DNA of 44,624 nt, taken from assembly GCA_003818505.1 (NCBI GenBank), contig RPRI01000029.1:1-44624 (forward strand), read 5' to 3'. The DNA is from Desulfobacteraceae bacterium. GTDB lineage: Bacteria; Desulfobacterota; Desulfobacteria; Desulfobacterales; RPRI01. Position numbers and translations under genes: made by a program. The notes under the pieces are model-generated. The model saw only the letters and a list, made by a program, of their open reading frames with translations, was not told the origin of the DNA and searched no databases. Shown piece by piece: positions 9,469 to 18,086 of this stretch (position 1 is the first letter of the stretch; each line of letters opens with the position of its first letter).

Positions 9469-10887
9469 TTATTTCCCCTGGACTGCAGGTATTGTTACAA
9501 AAACCCGGGTGCCTTGTGTCTGCCTGTTTGTAATTTGAATCGTGCCGTTATGGGCTTCAATGATATTTTTTACTATTCCAAGACCAAGGCCTGTTCCCTT
9601 ATCCTTGGTGGAAAAAAAGGGATCCCAAACCTTTTTTAATAGTTCATCAGGAATGCCGGGCCCTTCATCTTCAAAAATAATATTTACTCCGTCATTATAT
9701 GAAGTTATACCGACAAATATTTTGCCGCCCCTGGGCATTGATTGCATGCCGTTTATAAGGATATTCAAAAAAGCTTGGTACAGCATGTTTGAGTCGGCCA
9801 GTATTTCCGGAAGAAAGGAGGCCGTTTGTTTTTCTACAAAACAGCCTTTTTCTTCAAACTGCGGGGCAAGAGATGTAAGGTTTTTTTCAAGTATATTTTC
9901 AATGCGGCATGATGTTAAGTTCGGTTGCCGCGGTTTTGCAAAATCAAGAAAATCGGTAATGATACTATTAAGACGTATGGCCTCCTCGACTATTATGTCC
10001 GGTATTGAGCTGGAAGGATCGAGCGCAGCCATTTTTTTCTTTAACAGCTCGCCTGAGCTTCTTATAATTCCCAAAGGATTTCTTATTTCATGGGAAATTC
10101 CTGCCACCATTTCTCCAATAGAAGACAGATGCTCGGAGCGCCTCAGTTGTTCTTCAAGTTTCAGACGCTCTTCAGCGCGCTTATCGATTATCGCTTCCCC
10201 TTTTCTGACAACAATAATAAGAATAATAAAAAGAGAGCACATGACAATCGTGATGGTTGAAATAATGAGAAGCTGAAATCTGAAAATCAATTTAAAATCT
10301 TCAGACAAATCCTGGACTATTTCAAGAACACCTATGGTTGCATGTTTAGATCCGGGGCGTACATCTTCCGTATGAAGAGGTGTAGTGGTAATCATTTTGT
10401 TTTCAGATGGAAAACCGAGAAGCGTTTCAATAAAATTTCCTTTTTGAATCAGTTTCGTTGAAGCCTTCCCGGCAATTGCGCTCAAATATTCCAAGCCACC
10501 AACATTTTCTTTTCCTACCATGGTTTTATTGAAACTATATGATATAACATTTTTCTTAGCATCATATATGGATACCATATCGACCTTATAGCCGTGAAGA
10601 GTACTGCGAATGACTTTATCGAGCATATCCGCTTGGACTTTATCTCTGAGCTTTATTTTTTTATATTTCAGAGCGGCAGGGATGAAAAATTGCCAGAAAA
10701 TCTGGTGATTCAGATTTTCGGCAACAAAAAGGGCATACTCTTCACTCCTTTTTTGTTGAGTGGTTCTGATCCAGTCTGTGTTTAGAACGGATAACACTAT
10801 TGTGCTTATGAAAATTACGATAAGACTTGAAAATGTAAAGAATTTTACAAGTCTGAACGGCCTTACTGTTTCTTCAGATGTTTTCAT
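9469..10887 (-). CDS. Membrane sensor histidine kinase (partner of NtrC-type regulator)
   Basis: two TM segments flanking a sensor region, ISHEIRNPLGIIRSS H-box, DEGPGIPDELLKKVWDPFFSTKDKGTGLGLGIVKNI; 2-nt gap to the regulator. Confidence 0.93.
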   Translation of the reverse strand: MKTSEETVRPFRLVKFFTFSSLIVIFISTIVLSVLNTDWIRTTQQKRSEEYALFVAENLNHQIFWQFFIPAALKYKKIKLRDKVQADMLDKVIRSTLHGYKVDMVSIYDAKKNVISYSFNKTMVGKENVGGLEYLSAIAGKASTKLIQKGNFIETLLGFPSENKMITTTPLHTEDVRPGSKHATIGVLEIVQDLSEDFKLIFRFQLLIISTITIVMCSLFIILIIVVRKGEAIIDKRAEERLKLEEQLRRSEHLSSIGEMVAGISHEIRNPLGIIRSSGELLKKKMAALDPSSSIPDIIVEEAIRLNSIITDFLDFAKPRQPNLTSCRIENILEKNLTSLAPQFEEKGCFVEKQTASFLPEILADSNMLYQAFLNILINGMQSMPRGGKIFVGITSYNDGVNIIFEDEGPGIPDELLKKVWDPFFSTKDKGTGLGLGIVKNIIEAHNGTIQITNRQTQGTRVFVTIPAVQGK

Positions 10888-11057
10888 ATAATCAGGATCT
10901 TTTATTATTTACAGGGTCAAGCTTTAGGGAAAAGATTATTGCAAGAAATAAATCTTTACAGAAATATACGGAAACAAGAGTATAAAGTCAAGGCGATGCT
11001 GTCTGTCATAAAACATCGTTGTCTGTTTTACCGAGCTTTACAAAGCGGTTTTTTTGT

Positions 11058-11086
11058 TTGACTTGACCGGGTATTGTATGTATTAA
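11058..11086 (+). promoter_or_regulatory. Candidate sigma-70 promoter TTGACT-17-TATTAA for tetR
   Basis: TTGACT 11058-11063, TATTAA 11081-11086, 17-nt spacer, about 50 nt upstream of the tetR start. Confidence 0.55.
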
Positions 11087-11116
11087 AAAACCGACTGTGT
11101 GCTCAGTCGGTTTTTC
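11086..11116. promoter_or_regulatory. Palindrome AAAAACCGACT-gtgtgctc-AGTCGGTTTTT over the predicted transcription start (TetR operator or attenuator)
   Basis: 11-bp inverted repeat immediately downstream of the -10 box. Confidence 0.5.
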
Positions 11117-11135
11117 AGGTATAAAGGAGGCGGGT

Positions 11136-11714
11136 TTGTCAAAAAAAGAAGTGATATTAAAAGCTGCAGCGAAGCTGTTTTCGGAAAAAGGCTTTAAATA
11201 CACTTCAATGGCCGAGCTTTCCAGGATTACCGGGGCTGCTGAAGGGACTATTTTTTATCATTTTAGAAGCAAAGAGGAGCTGTTTTTATCAATACTGGAA
11301 AGGATCAGGGAGACAGTATCAACAGAGATAAAAAATCATTTCAGCGGCGACAAGTATGCAACCGGTATGGAAATGATGGACGGTGCTGTCTCTTTTTATC
11401 TCGGTCTTCCCGGAAAGATGGAGGATTGGTTTTTTGTTCTGCACAGACATTATACATATGAGCTTGCTGCGGTGAATCAGGTATGCAAGGGGCATGTTGA
11501 CGCCGTATTCAATTGTTTTTTAGATCTTTTTGAGAGCGCAATAATTAAAGGACAGAATGACGGCACAATTGCCGATCTGCCTGCGCGGAAAACAGCCTGT
11601 GTCATATTTGCCGCGGTTGACGGCCTTATCAGGTTCAACAATTACAATCTTTACAACACAAATTTGCTTTACAAGGAACTTATTGAATCCTGCAGAAGGA
11701 TTCTGAAAAAATAA
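11136..11714 (+). CDS. TetR/AcrR family transcriptional regulator (probable TTG start)
   Basis: VILKAAAKLFSEKGFKYTSMAELSRITGAAEGTIFYHFRSKEELF is a canonical TetR HTH; RBS AAAGGAGG just upstream of TTG. Confidence 0.9.
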   Translation: MSKKEVILKAAAKLFSEKGFKYTSMAELSRITGAAEGTIFYHFRSKEELFLSILERIRETVSTEIKNHFSGDKYATGMEMMDGAVSFYLGLPGKMEDWFFVLHRHYTYELAAVNQVCKGHVDAVFNCFLDLFESAIIKGQNDGTIADLPARKTACVIFAAVDGLIRFNNYNLYNTNLLYKELIESCRRILKK

Positions 11715-11736
11715 CTTAATGAAATAGGTGCTGAAG

Positions 11737-13863
11737 ATGCTGACCCGAATTTTCCCTTTTCTTGCATGGTTTAAGAAATACAATCTTGAAGCTTTCAGGA
11801 TTGATGCTGTTGCCGGATTAACTGTCGCCCTTGTTCTTATTCCCCAGTCAATGGCCTATGCCCAGCTGGCCGGACTGCCTCCTTACTACGGGCTTTATGC
11901 TGCCTTCATTCCTCCCATGATTGCCGCGCTCTTCGGTTCAAGCCGTCAGCTCGCAACAGGTCCTGTCGCAGTCGTTTCTCTGATGACAGCAGCATCTCTT
12001 GAACCGCTTGCTACCGCCGGAAGCGAAGGCTTTATCGCATATGCAATTCTGATGGCTCTCATGGTTGGGGTTTTTCAGTTTGCGCTCGGTGTCTTGAGGC
12101 TCGGTCTCGTTGTCAATTTTCTCTCCCATCCTGTTGTAAACGGGTTCACAAATGCTGCCGCAATCATAATAGCAACTTCCCAGCTGTCAAAGATGTTCGG
12201 TGTCAATGTCGATAATGAGGCTCATCATTATGAGACAATCATAAAGGTCATAAAAGCTGCCATGCATTATACCCACTGGCCCACTTTCTTCATGGGAGCG
12301 TTCGCTTTTGCCATCATGTACGGGCTTAAACGCGTTGCTCCCAAAATCCCGAATGTGCTGGTGGCTGTTGCCTTAACCACTCTCATATCATGGGGTATAG
12401 GTTTTGATTACAATACCAAAACAGAGATATCCGCGATTGAGTCACCGGAAGCGCAGGATCTGATATCAAAATTCAACTCTTCTGTTGATGCCACGGCTCC
12501 TCTTGCAGAAAAACGGACACAGGCCGTTGCAGTTCTTGATGAAATGAAAAAAAAGGGAGATCCCATTGCTGTGCTTGACGCGGAGCGTGATGTGAATGTG
12601 ATCGCCACCCAGATTGAAGTGCTGAGGCTTGAGACCCGCATTTACAGGGAAAAGATAAGAGACAGCTTATTTGAAGGAGTCAAGGACCCGGAAGGCAAAA
12701 TGAAATATTATCCGGCAAAGCAGGCTCCCGAAGGCCTTGAAACAGACGGCAGAATATGGCGGATCAAAGTTGGCAACAACCCGATTAAAACCGACAAGCT
12801 GACTATGATCGGAGGGGGCGAAGTCGTCGGCGCCATTCCGAAGGGACTGCCCAAATTTTCCATACCTAAAATCGATTTTAAAGTTGTTCTGAAAATTTTC
12901 CCGTTTGCGGCTATAATAGCACTTCTCGGTTTCATGGAAGCCATATCCATCGCCAAGGCAATGGCGGCCAAAACAGGTCAGCGTCTTGATCCGAATCAGG
13001 AATTGATAGGGCAGGGACTCGCAAACATTCTGGGCTCTTTTTCAAACGGTTATCCGGTTTCAGGATCATTTTCAAGATCGGCCGTCAACCTTCAGGCAGG
13101 AGCAGTAACGGGATTATCGAGTGTTTTCACCAGTGCTGCGGTTGTGATTACGCTCATGTTCTTTACCCCCCTTCTTTATTTTCTGCCCCAGTCCGTTCTT
13201 GCTGCGGTAATAATGATGGCCGTGATCGGCCTGATAAATGTAGCCGGTTTCATGCATGCATGGAAGGCAAAGTGGTATGACGGAGCCATTTCAATTGTAT
13301 CCTTCATATTTACTCTTGCTTTTGCTCCTCATCTGGATAAGGGGATCATAATAGGGGTAGTGTTGTCCCTTGGCGTTTTTCTATACAACAGCATGCGACC
13401 AAAAGTCGCTTCATTGTCCCGCCATGAAGATGAAGCTCTCCGCGATTCAGAAGCTTTTGGTCTTAAACAGTGTGAGTTCATCGATATGGTTCGTTTTGAC
13501 GGCCCGCTCTTTTTTGCAAATGCGAGTTATCTTGAAGATAAAATAACCGAGCGACTCATGACGAAAAAGAACCTTAAGCATATTGTGATAGTATGCAACG
13601 GCATCAATGATATAGATGCATCGGGTGAAGAGGCTTTGTCTCTGGTTGTTGCCAGAACAAGAAGCGGCGGAGTCGATATTTCATTCAGCGGTGTGAATGA
13701 AACGGTTATGAATGTTTTTAAAAACACCCATCTGCTTGAGCAAATCGGTACGGATCATATTTATCCAACAATGGAAAAGGCCGTATGTTCGGTTTATGAC
13801 CAGACACACACAGACACCACTGAAGAGATGTGTCCATTGCAGACCGCATGCCGTCTTGCCTGA
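11737..13863 (+). CDS. SulP family anion transporter with C-terminal STAS domain and a ~135-aa soluble insertion
   Basis: VALVLIPQSMAYAQLAGLPPYYGLYAAFIPP, SGSFSRSAVNLQAGA, C-terminal STAS-like domain; charged insertion at about 12409-12813. Confidence 0.93.
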   Translation: MLTRIFPFLAWFKKYNLEAFRIDAVAGLTVALVLIPQSMAYAQLAGLPPYYGLYAAFIPPMIAALFGSSRQLATGPVAVVSLMTAASLEPLATAGSEGFIAYAILMALMVGVFQFALGVLRLGLVVNFLSHPVVNGFTNAAAIIIATSQLSKMFGVNVDNEAHHYETIIKVIKAAMHYTHWPTFFMGAFAFAIMYGLKRVAPKIPNVLVAVALTTLISWGIGFDYNTKTEISAIESPEAQDLISKFNSSVDATAPLAEKRTQAVAVLDEMKKKGDPIAVLDAERDVNVIATQIEVLRLETRIYREKIRDSLFEGVKDPEGKMKYYPAKQAPEGLETDGRIWRIKVGNNPIKTDKLTMIGGGEVVGAIPKGLPKFSIPKIDFKVVLKIFPFAAIIALLGFMEAISIAKAMAAKTGQRLDPNQELIGQGLANILGSFSNGYPVSGSFSRSAVNLQAGAVTGLSSVFTSAAVVITLMFFTPLLYFLPQSVLAAVIMMAVIGLINVAGFMHAWKAKWYDGAISIVSFIFTLAFAPHLDKGIIIGVVLSLGVFLYNSMRPKVASLSRHEDEALRDSEAFGLKQCEFIDMVRFDGPLFFANASYLEDKITERLMTKKNLKHIVIVCNGINDIDASGEEALSLVVARTRSGGVDISFSGVNETVMNVFKNTHLLEQIGTDHIYPTMEKAVCSVYDQTHTDTTEEMCPLQTACRLA

Positions 13864-13889
13864 TAATTGATTAAAAAAGGGAGGTTTTT

Positions 13890-15113
13890 ATGTCTGTAAT
13901 TACTATTTTCAACGGCACCTTCTGCAAGAATGAACCTGTTGTTAAGAATGTGCTTTCATCCACGGGATATAAGCTTGTAACAGACAATGACATTGTTGCC
14001 GAAGCAGGCAGGCTTTCAGGGATACCGGCAAATAAGATGACCAGGGCTTTCTCGGCCAGGGAATCCGTTTTTAATAATTTTACGCACGAAAAAGAGGTTT
14101 CAGTAGCATGGCTTAAGCTTGCAGTGGCGGAAAAACTCGCAGGAGACGAACTTCTTGTTTCCGGCTTTGCAGGGAGTCTTATCCCTAAAAGCATAAGCCA
14201 TGTGCTCAGGGTTTGCCTTATTGCCGACATGAAATTCAGGATTTCCCATGCTGCTGCCGAGCAGAAGATCTCGGATAAAGAGGCCGTGAAGCTCATTCAC
14301 AAACAGGATGAAGACAGGATAGCCTGGATAAGCAGTCTGTTTAAGAAGAATGATCCGTGGGATTCCTCCCTTTACGACCTCGTCATCCCGATGGATAAGA
14401 TGGATCTGGATAAAGCCGTATCTCTTATTACGGAGAATGCCGGAAAGGATGTTGTAAAAACTAATAGCCGTTCCAGAAAGGCTGTTGATGATTTTCTCTT
14501 AGCCTCAAAAGTTGAAATGCACCTTGCCCGGGAAGGACATAATGTCGATATTTCGGCAAAAGAAGGTTTAGTGACAATAATCATAAACAAGCATGTCCTT
14601 CTGCTGAATAAGCTGGAAGATGATCTCAAGGCTATCGCCCGCAAGGTACCGGGCGTCAAGGCGGTTGAAACCAAAGTAGGCGAGGGATACTACCAGACTG
14701 ACATATACAGAAAATATGATTTCAAGATGCCGTCTAAAGTGCTTCTTGTTGACGACGAACGGGAATTTGTACAGACTCTGTCGGAACGGCTCATCATGCG
14801 GGACATGGGTTCAGCGGTGGCATATGACGGGGAATCGGCGCTTAACCTGGTTTCGGAAGACGAGCCGGAAGTCATGATTCTGGACCTTAAGATGCCCGGC
14901 ATAAACGGCATAGAAGTTTTAAGGAGGGTTAAACAAAGTAACCCTGATATCGAGGTAATAATTCTTACCGGCCACGGAACAGAAGCCGACAGGGAGTTAT
15001 GCATGAAACTGGGCGCGTTTGCATACCTTCAAAAGCCGGTCGACATAGAAATATTGAGCGATAACCTAAAGAAAGCCAATGACAAAATAAGGATAAAGAA
15101 ATCTGCTAAATAA
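13890..15113 (+). CDS. Cytidylate kinase-like domain + BON-like domain + receiver domain fusion
   Basis: N-term resembles Cytidylate_kin_2 but with a degenerate P-loop (FNGTFCKNEPV); mid region GLVTIIINKHVLLLNKLEDDLKAIARKVPGVKAVETKV resembles BON; C-term REC VLLVDDEREFV...MILDLKMPGINGIEVL...ILTGHG...KPVD. Confidence 0.75.
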   Translation: MSVITIFNGTFCKNEPVVKNVLSSTGYKLVTDNDIVAEAGRLSGIPANKMTRAFSARESVFNNFTHEKEVSVAWLKLAVAEKLAGDELLVSGFAGSLIPKSISHVLRVCLIADMKFRISHAAAEQKISDKEAVKLIHKQDEDRIAWISSLFKKNDPWDSSLYDLVIPMDKMDLDKAVSLITENAGKDVVKTNSRSRKAVDDFLLASKVEMHLAREGHNVDISAKEGLVTIIINKHVLLLNKLEDDLKAIARKVPGVKAVETKVGEGYYQTDIYRKYDFKMPSKVLLVDDEREFVQTLSERLIMRDMGSAVAYDGESALNLVSEDEPEVMILDLKMPGINGIEVLRRVKQSNPDIEVIILTGHGTEADRELCMKLGAFAYLQKPVDIEILSDNLKKANDKIRIKKSAK

Positions 15114-15273
15114 ATAGCCAGAGCAGAATTGATTGTGCTAAAATTGCGGAAAATTGATTTCCCGCCGGATAAAAAGTCATAAAAGTGTCATAATTATATT
15201 AAACCACAAATCCGCCTGAGGCGGAGAAGCAAATGAAGTAGTAAACAATGTACTTTTTAAGAGAACATTACAT

Positions 15274-17004
15274 ATGACTCTTTTTGAAAGGCTGAAACCG
15301 AAATTCTGGGATTACCAGGATATTGCAGCAGGTCCATATAAACACCTCTTTAATTTCAGGCGCATCTGGAATCTTGCGGTAGTTCTGGTCTCTCTGGTAG
15401 CCCTTATACCTCTTGTATCCATTACCCTCATAGATTACGGGGTTACGCGACATTCGGTGGAATCGGAAGTCCTTCTGCGCACATCCCGTCTTGTTTCAAA
15501 TACATGGCGAACCGTTTCATTCTTTCTCGCCCAGAGAAGATCCGCTCTTGATTTTGTGGTAAGAGATAACAGCTATAATTCATTGCGTGACCCGGTAAGG
15601 CTTTCCGTGATCCTTGAAACTTTAAAACAAGGGTTTGGTGGTTTCGTGGATCTTGGGGTTATCGATTCAACCGGTCTGCAAAGAACCTATGCCGGACCCT
15701 ATAAACTTGAAGGCATCGATTACTGCTGTCAGGGGTGGTTTAAAGACGTTGCGGACAAAGGTGTTAATGTAAGCGAAGTTTTCATGGGTTTCCGGAGAAC
15801 TCCCCATATTGTCATTTCAGTAAAACACGACCTTCCAAACGGTTCCTTTTATGTTTTGAGGGCTACCATTGACACCGACAGGTTCAATGAGCTTCTTGCC
15901 GATCTTGAAGTGAGCGGTCAGGGCGATTCTTTTCTGATAAATAAAGACGGTATTCTCCAGACACCATCGAGAGATTTCGGCAAAGTATTGGATAAAATAC
16001 CCCTTCCCGTTCCTGATTTTTCTCCAAAAACAAGAGTTTATGAGGAATCGTTTCCTGACAATAAAAAGCTTGTAATAGGGTATGCCTACATTCACGACAC
16101 GCCCTTTATACTGCTGATTGTGAAACAGAAAGATGAATTGATGAAGCCGTGGCAGAAGACCCGCCTTCAGCTTATAGGATTTCTTATTGCGAGCATGACC
16201 ATTATTATTGTTGTTGTGTTAAGCGTTGCAACATACCTTGTGAACAGAATACTTCTTGCAGATCAGAAGCGTATCATGACCCTGCATGAAGTTGAATATT
16301 CGAACAAGATGGCTTCCATAGGACGGCTAGCAGCTGGAGTGGCTCATGAAATAAACAATCCTCTTGCGGTTATCAATGAAAAAGTCGGTCTCATAAAGGA
16401 TCTTTTCACAATAAAGGACGAATTTAAAGAAAACAGGAAACTGATTGAGCTCGTTGATTCAGCTCTTTCTTCGGTTGACCGGTGCGGTACGATTACAAAG
16501 CGCCTCCTCAATTTCGCAAGGCATCTGGATGTCAAGATCCAGACGGTAAATCTTGAAGAAGTGATAAGGGATGTCCTCGGATTTCTTTCAAAGGAAGCTG
16601 AGTACAGGAGTATAACGGTATCAGTAAATGTTCCAGCGGATATTCCCCGGTTTGATAGCGACAGGGGGAAGCTGCAGCAGATTTTTCTCAATATCGTCAA
16701 CAATGCGTTTACCGCAGTAAAAGACGGCGGCAAAGTTGATATTACGGCAAAACGCGAAGGAGCAAACCTGATTTCAGTGACTTTTACGGACGACGGGTGC
16801 GGAATTCCCGAATCGGATCTGGAACGGGTATTCGAACCGTTTTTTTCTACCAAAACACGGCATGGCGGAACCGGCCTCGGACTCTCAATAACATACAGCC
16901 TTGTCCAGGAACTGGGAGGGAGCATAGGGGTGCAAAGCGAAGTCGGTAAAGGTTCTAGTTTCATTGTCGCCATACCGCTGAAGATGGAGAAGAAGGAGAA
17001 ATAA
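15274..17004 (+). CDS. Membrane histidine kinase with periplasmic Cache-type sensor
   Basis: two TMs flanking a Cache-like region, GVAHEINNPLAVINEKVGL H-box, DDGCGIPESDLERVFEPFFSTKTRHGGTGLGLSITYSLVQELGG. Confidence 0.92.
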   Translation: MTLFERLKPKFWDYQDIAAGPYKHLFNFRRIWNLAVVLVSLVALIPLVSITLIDYGVTRHSVESEVLLRTSRLVSNTWRTVSFFLAQRRSALDFVVRDNSYNSLRDPVRLSVILETLKQGFGGFVDLGVIDSTGLQRTYAGPYKLEGIDYCCQGWFKDVADKGVNVSEVFMGFRRTPHIVISVKHDLPNGSFYVLRATIDTDRFNELLADLEVSGQGDSFLINKDGILQTPSRDFGKVLDKIPLPVPDFSPKTRVYEESFPDNKKLVIGYAYIHDTPFILLIVKQKDELMKPWQKTRLQLIGFLIASMTIIIVVVLSVATYLVNRILLADQKRIMTLHEVEYSNKMASIGRLAAGVAHEINNPLAVINEKVGLIKDLFTIKDEFKENRKLIELVDSALSSVDRCGTITKRLLNFARHLDVKIQTVNLEEVIRDVLGFLSKEAEYRSITVSVNVPADIPRFDSDRGKLQQIFLNIVNNAFTAVKDGGKVDITAKREGANLISVTFTDDGCGIPESDLERVFEPFFSTKTRHGGTGLGLSITYSLVQELGGSIGVQSEVGKGSSFIVAIPLKMEKKEK

Positions 17005-17008
17005 ACCG

Positions 17009-17404
17009 ATGAAGGTATTGCTGGTAGATGATGAGAAGGAGCTTGTATCCACTCTTGCCGAACGTCTTTCTTTAAGGGATATTGAAGCTGACTGGGTTAC
17101 AACAGGTGATGCGGCAATAAAAAGTGTCGAATTGAAAGCTTATGATGTGGTGGTGCTGGATGTAAAAATGCCTAAAATCAGCGGTATTGAACTTAAGAAA
17201 AAACTGGAGGAGAAAAACCCTGATCTGAAATATATATTCATAACCGGCCACGGATCGGAAGATGATTTCATAACTGCCTCAAGCGAAACGGGAGCCGAAT
17301 ATTATCTTGTTAAACCTGTCAACATCGACGAACTTATCCGGAAAATGAAAGAGATTCTTCTTAACCCCGATAAACGGGACTCTTTTCAGTTTAAAAAGGA
17401 ATGA
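17009..17404 (+). CDS. Single-domain response regulator (REC)
   Basis: VLLVDDEKELV, VVLDVKMPKISGIEL, FITGHGSEDD, LVKPVNIDEL. Confidence 0.93.
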   Translation: MKVLLVDDEKELVSTLAERLSLRDIEADWVTTGDAAIKSVELKAYDVVVLDVKMPKISGIELKKKLEEKNPDLKYIFITGHGSEDDFITASSETGAEYYLVKPVNIDELIRKMKEILLNPDKRDSFQFKKE

Positions 17405-18064
17405 TTGCAAACATTGGCTTCGAGAATGGACATAAACGGCGAAAACGCCCTGAAGTTTTCCGGAAAAATGACGGCATCTATTTCGCATGAATTAAAAAAT
17501 GTGCTTGCGATTATAAATGAAAACGCCGGGCTTCTGGAAGACCTCTGCGCAATGGCTGAAGGAGGAAGACCGGTCGATCCGGGCCGTATAAAAACTGCTG
17601 CGGGTAAGATGATAAAGCAGGTTCAGAGAGGGGACAGGATAATAAGCAGACTGAACAAATTTGCACACAGTGTTGATGATCTTGATTGTGATGTTGATGT
17701 TAACGATATTATTTTGCTTGTTTCGGGACTTTCAGGAAGAATTGCGTTGATGCGCGGAATAAACCTTGAAACGGTTCAAACATCCGATCCTGTTATCATC
17801 AGCACTAACCCTTTTTTGCTGGAAACGCTAATATGGCTCTTTCTTGATTTTTCAATGACTGCAGCCGGAGAAGGAAAAACCGTTTCTGTTACCACCGGGA
17901 AACAGAATGAAAATTTTGTCGTCAGATTTTCCAAACTGAAAGGACTTGCCGGAATGCAGCGGCAGAGTTTTCCGGGAGAGAACGAAGAATCGCTTCTTGC
18001 CGCGCTGAACGCAACAGCGACTGTAGATTCCGCTGCAGAAGAGATTGTTGTCTCCTTCAATTAA
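17405..18064 (+). CDS. Degenerate histidine kinase (HisKA/DHp retained, ATPase motifs lost)
   Basis: TASISHELKNVLAIINENAGLLEDL H-box present; no recognisable N/G boxes in the C-terminal half; start (TTG) is 0-1 nt from the upstream stop. Confidence 0.72.
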   Translation: MQTLASRMDINGENALKFSGKMTASISHELKNVLAIINENAGLLEDLCAMAEGGRPVDPGRIKTAAGKMIKQVQRGDRIISRLNKFAHSVDDLDCDVDVNDIILLVSGLSGRIALMRGINLETVQTSDPVIISTNPFLLETLIWLFLDFSMTAAGEGKTVSVTTGKQNENFVVRFSKLKGLAGMQRQSFPGENEESLLAALNATATVDSAAEEIVVSFN

Positions 18065-18086
18065 ATATTGATGCTCGCGCAGCAAG

